Positions 1-5,806 of a DNA stretch of 5,806 nt are shown here, piece after piece. The first letter of the stretch is position 1, and each line of letters opens with the position of its first letter. Below the pieces are notes generated by a model. That model did not search any database and had not been told where the DNA came from. It saw only the letters and a program-made list of their open reading frames with translations. A program made the translations under genes and the position numbers. The DNA is from Clostridiales bacterium (GTDB taxonomy: Bacteria > Bacillota > Clostridia > Christensenellales > Borkfalkiaceae). The stretch covers positions 1 to 5,806 of the forward strand of contig JAJWOJ010000145.1 in NCBI GenBank assembly GCA_021635425.1, written 5' to 3'.

Positions 1-1103
1 GAAATATAATCTGCAACAAGCTTGCTGTCTCCGCCGCTGTGGCTTTCCTTATCCTCGATTTCCTCGTTCACGTCTATGATTTTATCGGTACCGTCGAAAA
101 GCGAAAGCCTTATCGTGCCGTCCTCGAGCCTGCCGCTGAGCTTTCCTTTACTACCGAAAACCCTTGTTATGCGGTAAGTTTCGTAAAGCGAAAAGCCGTG
201 CATCAGAAGGTTTGCGGTAACGCCGCCGTCGAAAAAAACGTTGACCGTCTGACGGTCGCAAACGTCGTTGGGGCAAGCAAACACGCACTGCCCGTAAAGA
301 TTATCCTCGGGGCGCAAAAAGTTCGCTATATTTTCGGGTGTGAACTCGAAACCGTAAGGCACGCAAAGCGTTCCCGGGGCTTTAACCGAAAATTCGTAAG
401 CGTTGTAACGGCAGTCTTTCAATTTGCAGTCCAAGCACCTTTCGGGCGTTCCATCGGGTTTATGCTCTTTCGTATAGAACTCGAGCGTTCCGAACGATTC
501 TTCCCTTTCGTCCTTTCTGCCGACGAACCAGGAAATTATATCGAGGTCGTGACAACATTTCTGCAAAATTATCGGACTTGTTTCCTTTGAGCTATGCCAT
601 TTGCCGCGGATAAAACTGCACATATAATGGCTGTAAGCAACGTTTTCCGCCTGCTCCACGCTTAATACTTCGCCTATAACGCCGTCGGCGATAAGGGTTT
701 TCAGCTTCTGGTAAAACGGAGTGTAACGGAGATTGTGGCATACCACCACGTCATGTCCGAACTTTTTAGCGGCGGCGTAAATTTCGTCGCACTCTTTCAT
801 TGTGGGAGCAACGGGCTTTTCCAGAAGCACGTCGTAACCGAGCGACAAAGCTTTTACGGTCTGTCTGCAATGAAGTCCGTCGAGCGTGGCTACGATTAAA
901 ACGTCCGCGCGCTTTTTCTCGAAAAACTTCTCCTCGCTTGAAAAAAGCTCTTCGTCCTTAACGCCGTAAAGTTCCTTTGCCTGCTTAAGGCTCGCGGGGG
1001 AAATATCGCAAACGGAAACTATCTTCGCGTTGTCGTGTTTTACTATGTTGTTTGAATAAACCGAGCCTCTGTTACCTAATCCTAAAACTGCAAATGTAAT
1101 CAT
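1..1103 (-). CDS. Gfo/Idh/MocA family NAD(P)-dependent oxidoreductase, C-terminus cut by window edge
   Basis: Reading the minus strand from the ATG at 1103-1101 gives 367 residues with no stop before the window ends. The N-terminus MITFAVLGLGNRG is a Rossmann nucleotide-binding strand and glycine loop (G8, G10, G13). EKP at residues 95-97 is the family signature with the likely catalytic Lys96. CHNLRYTPFY (122-131) and QKCCHDLDIISW (181-192) match the conserved second-domain motifs, with His185 and Asp186 in the active-site region. Cysteines 223, 226, 231, 273 and 277 form a cluster also found in relatives; Cys282 may be extra. The last visible stretch, SGGDSKLVADYI, normally lies some tens of residues before the end, so I infer that about 50-70 residues are missing. 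Family members oxidise or reduce sugars, inositols and related polyols in the cytoplasm; the substrate cannot be read here. The start is supported by the Rossmann motif beginning at once and by a weak GAGAG five bases upstream. The family call is secure. Confidence 0.95.
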   Translation of the reverse strand, partial: MITFAVLGLGNRGSVYSNNIVKHDNAKIVSVCDISPASLKQAKELYGVKDEELFSSEEKFFEKKRADVLIVATLDGLHCRQTVKALSLGYDVLLEKPVAPTMKECDEIYAAAKKFGHDVVVCHNLRYTPFYQKLKTLIADGVIGEVLSVEQAENVAYSHYMCSFIRGKWHSSKETSPIILQKCCHDLDIISWFVGRKDEREESFGTLEFYTKEHKPDGTPERCLDCKLKDCRYNAYEFSVKAPGTLCVPYGFEFTPENIANFLRPEDNLYGQCVFACPNDVCDRQTVNVFFDGGVTANLLMHGFSLYETYRITRVFGSKGKLSGRLEDGTIRLSLFDGTDKIIDVNEEIEDKESHSGGDSKLVADYI

Positions 1104-1108
1104 TTTTA

Positions 1109-1113
1109 CTCTC
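1109..1113 (-). promoter_or_regulatory. Probable ribosome binding site of the oxidoreductase
   Basis: On the minus strand GAGAG is followed by TAAAA and then ATG, a spacing of five bases. It is a weak Shine-Dalgarno match, but it supports the chosen start codon at 1103-1101. Confidence 0.5.
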
Positions 1114-1120
1114 AAAACGG

Positions 1121-1139
1121 CGATTTTTCTTTAAAATCG
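1121..1139 (-). other. Small inverted repeat just upstream of the oxidoreductase ribosome binding site
   Basis: CGATTTT at 1121-1127 is the exact reverse complement of AAAATCG at 1133-1139, with a 5-base loop. In the mRNA it would form a 7-bp, mostly A-U hairpin ending 7 bases before GAGAG. It could be a weak leader hairpin or an operator half-site pair, or chance in AT-rich sequence. No function is shown by the sequence itself. Confidence 0.35.
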
Positions 1140-1166
1140 ACCTGTTTTCGTTGTTTTTATTTATTT

Positions 1167-1202
1167 TTTTGCCTTTCCCGAAAGATTTCGGGAAAGGCAA
1201 AA
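1167..1202 (-). other. Strong intergenic hairpin between the two genes, with T and A tracts on the wrong sides for a terminator
   Basis: Arms at 1171-1182 and 1187-1198 are perfect 12-bp reverse complements (GCCTTTCCCGAA and TTCGGGAAAGGC) around an AGAT loop. Flanking TTTT (1167-1170) and AAAA (1199-1202) extend the stem to 16 bp. It lies about 40 bases after the lipoprotein stop and 63 bases before the oxidoreductase start. A classic intrinsic terminator has A residues before the stem and U residues after it. Here T residues precede and A residues follow, on both strands. It may act as a 3'-end stabiliser or processing stem for the long lipoprotein message, or as a poor or factor-dependent terminator. 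The structure is certain as sequence; its role is inferred. Confidence 0.75.
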
Positions 1203-1214
1203 TTTAAGTTTTGC
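1197..1214 (-). other. Second inverted repeat overlapping the strong hairpin
   Basis: GCAAAA at 1197-1202 pairs with TTTTGC at 1209-1214 across a 6-base loop. The 1197-1202 segment is also one arm of the strong hairpin, so the two structures exclude each other. The 6-bp stem is much weaker than the 16-bp one, so a regulatory switch is possible but not likely. Confidence 0.35.
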
Positions 1215-1230
1215 AGGCTAATGTTTCTTC

Positions 1231-1250
1231 TTTTAACCGATTTTAACCGA
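1231..1250. repeat. Perfect 10-bp tandem repeat spanning the lipoprotein stop codon
   Basis: TTTTAACCGA occurs twice in direct succession at 1231-1240 and 1241-1250. The TAA stop of the lipoprotein (1245-1243 on the minus strand) and its last glycine codon lie inside the second plus-strand copy. Slippage of one 10-bp copy would occur at the very end of the protein and should do little harm. Confidence 0.85.
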
Positions 1251-4200
1251 GAAGAGCCTCTGCCCAGGTAATATTTTTGATTGTCGCGGTTTCAAAGCCT
1301 GCCAAAGTGAAGCTTTCGCCCATAGCTTTTACGTTGAATTCGAAAATATATTCAACACCCGTCTGCAACGTATAATACGGAGACCAGTCCGTAGCCGACA
1401 TCAAATTAAGAATCTTATTGTTATCGGCAGCGGTGTAAACATTCCAATAATAAATTCCGTTTGCTCCGCCATCTGCGCCCAAAGCGCCGCCGAAGCCGCC
1501 GCTCGAGTAAATATTATCCCAGAAAGCCGTCACCGATCCGTAGTTATAACCGAAGTTATAATCGTACTGGTTGGGGGTCATCTTCTTGTAGGACGGGAAG
1601 GAATCGAACGTTACGGTGAAACGAAGGTAATCATAAGAAACCGTCTTCGCCGTATCAACCGTGAGCCAATGAAGCCCGTTAGCGTCGCCCGCAACGGTCG
1701 TGTCTACTTTGTAATTGCCGTCCGCGTCCGCTACTATTTCTTTACCGTTCTGGAAGAGTTTGCCCTTGGTCGGGTCTTCCGCCGCTACGACGGTGATATC
1801 GAACTGTGCGGTAAACTCTTTTCCGTAGTAAGTTGCGGTTACGGTGACTTTTGCCTGACCATCGCTCACACCTATAACCTTACCGTTTTCAAGCTTTACG
1901 GCTTCGCTATCTGAAACCGCGTGAAGCGTGTATTCGGAAGCGGAAACAACCGTTTCGCCTGTTTTAAGCTGAGCGTTGATAATCGCGCCCTCGAGAACTT
2001 CGACAGAAGTTTTTTCGGGAACAGCCGTTAAAACGGGGCGTTTTGCCGCGTTTTCGGTTATCGTTACGGGAAGAAGCGCGGTTTTGCCTGCGGAGTTCTT
2101 CGCAACGATATTCGTAGTGCCCGCGCTTACGCCGATAGCTTTGTTTCCTTTAACGACAAGGATTTCTTCGTTATCGGAAGTGAAAGTAAGGGTCGATAAA
2201 TCGTTGGTAGTTGCCGAGAAATCAAATTCCGTCCATTCGTCCGCTTCAACGTTTTCTTTGTTGAAAGTAATTTCGGTTTTGTTATAATCTACCCATTCGA
2301 TCTTGGTGAATACGGCGTTTTCGAAACCGTAAAGGGTTATGTCGCCCGTCTTTTCGGTATCGATATCAAAAGTATATTCGGTATCGAGCGCAAGCGCGCT
2401 TACATATCCGAAGCCCGAGGACGACCAGTCGGGACAATTATAATGTTCAAAATACAACGCTCCGGTATTGTCGTAAATTCTTACGTAGCCGTATTCGACG
2501 GGTCTACCGTCTGCCGCAAACGCACCCGCGTACATTCCGTCGGCATAATCGTTATCGAAAAGCACGTTTATGGAATTATATCTGTAACCGAACTCGTAAC
2601 CGTTCTGGACTACGTTCGCCGAGAACGCTTTGAACTTAACCGTGAAACGAATTCTTCTCATTCCGAGCGCGCTCTTAACGGCGTACGCGTCGAATTTAAG
2701 AGTTTTATCGGCGTTTGTCGCGTCGGGAGTTACGCTTCCGTCTTCAGCCGCCGCAACTTCTTCTCCGCCCTGGAAAAGTTTACCTACGGACGGATCGACG
2801 GGTTTCTCGGCAGCGTTTACCTTTACGGCAACGTCTGCCGTGAAAGTTTTGCCCCAAAAAGTAACGGTTACGGTAACCGTAGCTTCGCCCGCCTTCAAAG
2901 CGGTGATTTCTTTGCCCGCGACAGCGATAATTTCAGCGTCTTCGGAGGTATACGCAATCGTATACGCGTTTTCGGAAAGAGCCGCTCCGCCTATTTTGAA
3001 CGCCGCGTTTATAGCAACGGTTTCAAGCTCGCTAAGCTCAACGTTGCCTGCTTCGACGACGGGGCGGTTAACCGCGTTTTCTTTTATTGTTACGGGGAGC
3101 TTAACCGTTACGCCGTTTGCCGTTGCAACGATGTTAGCCGTGCCCGCGCTTACGCCGATAGCTTTGTTGCCTTTCACAAGGAGAACCTCTTCGTTATCGG
3201 AAGTTAATTCGATATCCGAGCCGTCGTTGGAAACAGCCGAGAAACCGAATTCCGTCCATTCGTCCGCTTCAACGCTTTCTTTATCGAAGGTTACTTCGGT
3301 TTTATCGAAGTTTACCCACTTAATAGCGGTGAACGTAGCCTTATTAAATCCGAGAAGGGTGACGTCGCCCGTTTTTTCGGTGTCGATTTCAAAAGTATAT
3401 TCGGTGTCCGCTTCAAGCTTGGGAATATATCCGTAGTGCGAAGACGACCAGCCCTCTACGTCGTAATGCTCGAAAATCTTTTCGCCTTTTGCGTTATAAA
3501 CTCTGAGATATGCTTTTCCGTTGGGGCTTGGGTCGGCGGGAAGGTTTGCGAACGCGCCGATGTATGCGCCTTCTTCTTTGCCGTCGCCGTTTACATAGCA
3601 GTTGTACCAACCGACCGAAACGCTTCCGTAAGTATAACCGAACGAGAAACCGCCCGCTCCGGGAAGCGTGATGTTATTGTTTGTTATTCCGCTGAATTTA
3701 ACGGTGAAACGGATTTTCTTATATCCGAGCGCGCTCTTCGTGACAAAAGGATCGAATGTAAGAGTGTTGCTCTCCTTGCTCGTATCCATAACGTAATATC
3801 CGTTTTCGTCGGGAGTAAGCTCTTCGCCGCCCTGATAAAGCTTGCCGATCGAGGGATCGACGGGCTCCTCGGCTTTTTTAACCGTTACTTTAACGGTTTT
3901 AGTAAATTCTTTTCCGCAGTAAGTGATTTTTGCGGTAACGTCGGCCTCGCCGGCCTTAAGCCCCGCGACAACGCTGCCGACAATCGAGATTACGTCGTTT
4001 TCCGCCGCAGTATATTCGAGAGTATATTTGTCTGCCGCAACCGTATTACCGCCGACTTTAAGGGTCGCTCCGAGATTGCCCGAACCGAGCTGTTCGATTT
4101 CCAATCCCTCAAATTCGACTGCAGGACGATTTGCGGCTTGTTCGTTTACGGTAACGTTAAGCTCTGCTTTTTTGCCGTTAGCCGTAGCGATAACCTTTGC

Positions 4201-5806
4201 GCTTCCCGCCTTCAATCCTACGATCTTGTTGCCCGAAACGTAAAGCACTTCGGGATCGCTTACCGTATATTCGACGGCGGAACCGTCGTTGGTGGTAGCA
4301 TTGACTTCGGTTTCAATCCATTCGTCGACGGAAATCGATTCGTTTTCAAACGAAACTACGGTTTCCTCTTTCTTAGCCCATTCGAAGCCCGTGATAACGG
4401 CGTCGTCGAATCCGCTGAAAGAAATGTCGTGAGTTTTGCTTATATCAAAAAGGAAAACATACTCGGTGTTCGTTTGAAGAGGATCGATATAATCCGACCA
4501 GTTGCCGTGAGTACCCGAGGCGTCTTCAAACTGTTTCTGATAATAGTCGAGAAGAAGATTGCCGCTTGCGTCGAAAATCTTCCAATAGCCGTAGCCGTAA
4601 GGCGCGTGGTGAGCGGGTTTCATAGCGCCGCCGTACGCCTTGCCCTCATAGTCGTTATCCCAGAAAAGCCATACGAGTTCGCCCGCGGCGGGATCATCGG
4701 TATATTCCGTATATTTATAACCGAAGTTGTAATGATAAGCGGCTATCGTGGAATCTACAATCCCGGCCGTCAACGGGCAGAACGCATTGAATTTAACCCT
4801 GATTTTCAAAAGCTCATAGCCCATATCGAGCATTGTTGAAGCGTCGTCGAAAGTTATCCAACGAAGTCCGTTTTCGTCGGCGGGTTTGGTTTTATCTACA
4901 ACGTATTCTCCGTTTTCGTTGGGAGTAATCGCTTCGCCGTCCTGATAGATAGCGGGCTCTTCCATAAAGAATACCTCAATTCTGAACGTGTAAACGTTTT
5001 CGCCCTGAGTAATTTTACCGTCGAAAAGCTTCTGCCCCGCAACGTTGAAGTCCGCTCTCGGAAGAGTGATCTTGCCTTCTTCGTCTACGCTGTAAGTCTT
5101 GCCGTTGATTTCTACGGCATATTCGCCTTCGAGGCCTTCTTTAACGGCGGAAACGGCAAGCTTGACTTCCGTTGAGCCTTCGGCGAAAATGACTTTGGTT
5201 TCTTTTTCGACGATTATGTCTTTTTCGGCTTTGAACTGTACCGAACGATAAGTCGTGCTTGCGGTGAGCTTGGTTTTACCCGAAGCGAGCGCGGTGACCT
5301 TTCCTTCCTCGTCCACGCTTGCGACAGTCGGGTTGTCGACGGAGAACTGAACTACGTAATCTCCCGCGTCCACGCCCGAAAGGCTCGCGCTGAATTTCGA
5401 AGTTTCGCCGAGAGCGATATCGCCGTTACCGATAACGGAAAGAACGGGACGATTTTCCGCTTTTTCTTTTACCGTAACGTTAAGCTTCGCAGTCGCGCTA
5501 CCCGTTTTCGTCTTTGCGGTAATAGTTGTCGTGCCCGCTTTCAAAGCGGTTACGCTGCTTCCGCGAAGATACAGTACGGACTTATCGTCCGCAGTGAGCG
5601 TTACCGACGCTTTGTCCGACGAAGTTGCCGTAACGCGCACGGTTTCCCATTCGTTCATAGTGAGACTTTCTCCGCACGAGAAAGTAATCGATACTTTTCC
5701 CGTACTCGAAGAAGAGGTCGGTTCGCCCGTCGAGCCGTTCTCCGAATCCGTCGCGCCGCCGCACGCGGTGAGCGCAAAGCAGAACGCCAGAACGATCGCT
5801 ATGATC
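1243..5806 (-). CDS. Giant repeat lipoprotein with Big_2 Ig-like domains and four unassigned aromatic-rich modules; N-terminus cut by window edge
   Basis: The frame stays open from the right edge to TAA at 1245-1243, giving 1520 visible residues, numbered from the first whole codon at 5805-5803. Residues 1-15 are the end of a lipoprotein signal peptide with lipobox LTAC; Cys15 would be lipidated and anchor the protein outside the membrane. Residues 16-36 are a Ser/Thr/Gly-rich tether. Four units follow: 37-480, 481-834, 835-1175 and 1176-1520. Each has two Big_2-like Ig domains, seen in motifs such as VTALKAGTTTITAK and AIGVSAGTANIVA, then an aromatic-rich module. The ATG at 5658-5656 (residue 50) is internal: the preceding VSITFSCGESLT is the first strand of the opening Ig domain and aligns with VTFDKESVEADEW in later units. 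Only a few N-terminal residues should be missing. No enzyme domain, LPXTG signal or dockerin is seen. A surface binding or adhesion role is inferred; the ligand is unknown. Confidence 0.93.
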   Translation of the reverse strand, partial: IIAIVLAFCFALTACGGATDSENGSTGEPTSSSSTGKVSITFSCGESLTMNEWETVRVTATSSDKASVTLTADDKSVLYLRGSSVTALKAGTTTITAKTKTGSATAKLNVTVKEKAENRPVLSVIGNGDIALGETSKFSASLSGVDAGDYVVQFSVDNPTVASVDEEGKVTALASGKTKLTASTTYRSVQFKAEKDIIVEKETKVIFAEGSTEVKLAVSAVKEGLEGEYAVEINGKTYSVDEEGKITLPRADFNVAGQKLFDGKITQGENVYTFRIEVFFMEEPAIYQDGEAITPNENGEYVVDKTKPADENGLRWITFDDASTMLDMGYELLKIRVKFNAFCPLTAGIVDSTIAAYHYNFGYKYTEYTDDPAAGELVWLFWDNDYEGKAYGGAMKPAHHAPYGYGYWKIFDASGNLLLDYYQKQFEDASGTHGNWSDYIDPLQTNTEYVFLFDISKTHDISFSGFDDAVITGFEWAKKEETVVSFENESISVDEWIETEVNATTNDGSAVEYTVSDPEVLYVSGNKIVGLKAGSAKVIATANGKKAELNVTVNEQAANRPAVEFEGLEIEQLGSGNLGATLKVGGNTVAADKYTLEYTAAENDVISIVGSVVAGLKAGEADVTAKITYCGKEFTKTVKVTVKKAEEPVDPSIGKLYQGGEELTPDENGYYVMDTSKESNTLTFDPFVTKSALGYKKIRFTVKFSGITNNNITLPGAGGFSFGYTYGSVSVGWYNCYVNGDGKEEGAYIGAFANLPADPSPNGKAYLRVYNAKGEKIFEHYDVEGWSSSHYGYIPKLEADTEYTFEIDTEKTGDVTLLGFNKATFTAIKWVNFDKTEVTFDKESVEADEWTEFGFSAVSNDGSDIELTSDNEEVLLVKGNKAIGVSAGTANIVATANGVTVKLPVTIKENAVNRPVVEAGNVELSELETVAINAAFKIGGAALSENAYTIAYTSEDAEIIAVAGKEITALKAGEATVTVTVTFWGKTFTADVAVKVNAAEKPVDPSVGKLFQGGEEVAAAEDGSVTPDATNADKTLKFDAYAVKSALGMRRIRFTVKFKAFSANVVQNGYEFGYRYNSINVLFDNDYADGMYAGAFAADGRPVEYGYVRIYDNTGALYFEHYNCPDWSSSGFGYVSALALDTEYTFDIDTEKTGDITLYGFENAVFTKIEWVDYNKTEITFNKENVEADEWTEFDFSATTNDLSTLTFTSDNEEILVVKGNKAIGVSAGTTNIVAKNSAGKTALLPVTITENAAKRPVLTAVPEKTSVEVLEGAIINAQLKTGETVVSASEYTLHAVSDSEAVKLENGKVIGVSDGQAKVTVTATYYGKEFTAQFDITVVAAEDPTKGKLFQNGKEIVADADGNYKVDTTVAGDANGLHWLTVDTAKTVSYDYLRFTVTFDSFPSYKKMTPNQYDYNFGYNYGSVTAFWDNIYSSGGFGGALGADGGANGIYYWNVYTAADNNKILNLMSATDWSPYYTLQTGVEYIFEFNVKAMGESFTLAGFETATIKNITWAEALLG
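1246..2280 (-). repeat. Protein repeat unit 4 of 4 (C-terminal)
   Basis: This unit covers visible residues 1176-1520 (345 residues). Ig domain A (1176-1256) is close to that of unit 3. Ig domain B is about 1257-1346, with the Big_2 core KVIGVSDGQAKVTVTATY. The aromatic module is about 1348-1520, with NFGYNY at 1417-1422 and WDNIYSSGGFGGA at 1429-1441. It is more diverged than modules 2 and 3, and its opening (ENGLRW-like ANGLHW) resembles module 1. The protein ends seven residues after the last conserved tryptophan segment begins, with no anchor sequence. Confidence 0.9.
2281..3303 (-). repeat. Protein repeat unit 3 of 4
   Basis: This unit covers visible residues 835-1175 (341 residues, 1023 bp). 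Ig domain A (835-914) has VEADEWTEF and VKGNKAIGVSAGT, both shared word for word with unit 4. Ig domain B is about 915-1006. The aromatic module is about 1008-1175, with EFGYRY at 1071-1076 and FDNDYADGMYAGA at 1083-1095. Its end, DTEYTFDIDTEKTGDITL, differs from unit 2 by only two conservative changes. Confidence 0.9.
3304..4365 (-). repeat. Protein repeat unit 2 of 4
   Basis: This unit covers visible residues 481-834 (354 residues). Ig domain A is about 481-560, with DEWIETEVNATTNDGS and IVGLKAGSAKVIATANG. Ig domain B is about 562-650, with VVAGLKAGEADVTAKITY. The aromatic module is about 654-834, with SFGYTY at 721-726, a WxNxY...GAYIGA motif and DTEYTFEIDTEKTGDVTL near its end. The linker EEPVDPSIGKLYQGGEE is nearly repeated in unit 3. 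Confidence 0.9.
4366..5697 (-). repeat. Protein repeat unit 1 of 4 (longest, with an extra domain)
   Basis: This unit covers visible residues 37-480 (444 residues). The first Ig domain is about 37-119 and ends in ENRP, the junction motif also found in later units. The second is about 120-199, with the Big_2 core TVASVDEEGKVTALASGKTK. About 85 residues (200-284) then form an extra all-beta-looking segment absent from the other units. The aromatic module is 285-480, with NFGYKY at 360-365, WDNDYEGKAYGGA at 382-394 and a final GF-x(9)-W. Confidence 0.85.
5761..5806 (-). other. Partial lipoprotein signal peptide with lipobox LTAC
   Basis: The visible residues IIAIVLAFCFALTACGG form a hydrophobic core followed by a type II signal peptidase site; the cysteine codon is 5763-5761. 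The charged N-terminal residues, usually Met-Lys-Lys or similar, lie beyond the window. The glycines after the cysteine and the following Ser/Thr-rich stretch are usual for exported lipoproteins. Confidence 0.9.

Larger units (their letters stand above)
1104..1242. other. Intergenic gap between lipoprotein and oxidoreductase, no gene
   Basis: This 139-bp AT-rich gap holds the strong hairpin, two smaller inverted repeats, and an A-rich stretch on the minus strand after the main stem. I see no convincing -35/-10 promoter pair for the oxidoreductase and no small open reading frame with a good start. Whether the two genes share one transcript therefore cannot be decided from sequence. Confidence 0.6.

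Noticed and set aside
39..590. Plus-strand open frame of 183 codons
   Set aside because: It lies antisense to the oxidoreductase, which has clear family motifs. Its translation shows no recognisable domain.
1167..1202. Calling the strong hairpin an ordinary Rho-independent terminator
   Set aside because: Neither strand has a U tract after the stem; an A tract follows instead, so I list it as a hairpin of unknown role.
1104..1242. A promoter for the oxidoreductase in the AT-rich gap
   Set aside because: AT-rich hexamers are present, but no -35 and -10 pair with proper spacing stands out from the background.
1669..2287. Plus-strand open frames at 1669-1914 and 1976-2287
   Set aside because: They are short antisense shadows of unit 4 of the lipoprotein, with no domain or convincing start signal.
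2443..4839. Several long plus-strand open frames (2443-3207, 2630-3436, 3436-4839, 3923-4243)
   Set aside because: All lie antisense to the repeat lipoprotein. Their own similarities simply mirror its repeats, and their translations look like reverse-frame shadow sequence.
1246..5697. CRISPR-like or DNA-level satellite array suggested by regular repeats
   Set aside because: The repeats are in-frame, about 1 kb long and diverged in a protein-like way. They reflect domain duplication within a coding gene.
5582..5764. Minus-strand 60-codon frame overlapping the lipoprotein N-terminus
   Set aside because: It is in a different frame from the lipobox and Ig-domain reading and is Arg-rich and featureless, so it is a shadow.

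Overview
The window holds two genes, both on the minus strand, and both run off an edge of the window. Transcription order is right to left. First comes a very large, repeat-built surface lipoprotein (stop codon at 1243-1245; its start lies just beyond base 5806). After a 139-bp AT-rich gap comes an NAD(P)-dependent oxidoreductase of the Gfo/Idh/MocA family (start codon at 1101-1103, C-terminus cut off at base 1). No RNA gene, insertion sequence, CRISPR array or transposase is visible.

The lipoprotein is the main item. Its first visible residues are the end of a hydrophobic signal peptide and a lipobox (LTAC), followed by a Ser/Thr/Gly-rich tether. The rest, about 1480 residues, is four tandem composite units of about 340-445 residues. 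Each unit has two bacterial Ig-like domains of the Big_2 type followed by an aromatic-rich module of 168-196 residues that I cannot assign to a named family. No catalytic domain or C-terminal sorting signal is seen, so the protein looks like an extended, membrane-anchored stalk with four repeated putative binding heads. Units 3 and 4 still share long identical DNA stretches exactly one unit (1023 bp) apart, so the array has been expanding by duplication.

The intergenic gap contains a very strong hairpin with reversed polarity: a T tract before the stem and an A tract after it, on both strands. It is therefore not a textbook intrinsic terminator. A smaller overlapping inverted repeat, a 7-bp hairpin near the oxidoreductase ribosome binding site and a 10-bp tandem repeat over the lipoprotein stop codon lie in or next to the gap.

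Organism: moderate GC, a Big_2-rich lipoprotein and a Gfo/Idh/MocA dehydrogenase are typical of gut-type anaerobes. A Clostridia-like member of the Bacillota is my best guess, but this is weak inference with no marker gene to support it. A working model is that the lipoprotein holds the cell to, or captures, a carbohydrate, and the oxidoreductase works on a sugar or sugar derivative in the cytoplasm. Adjacency and shared orientation are the only evidence for a link.
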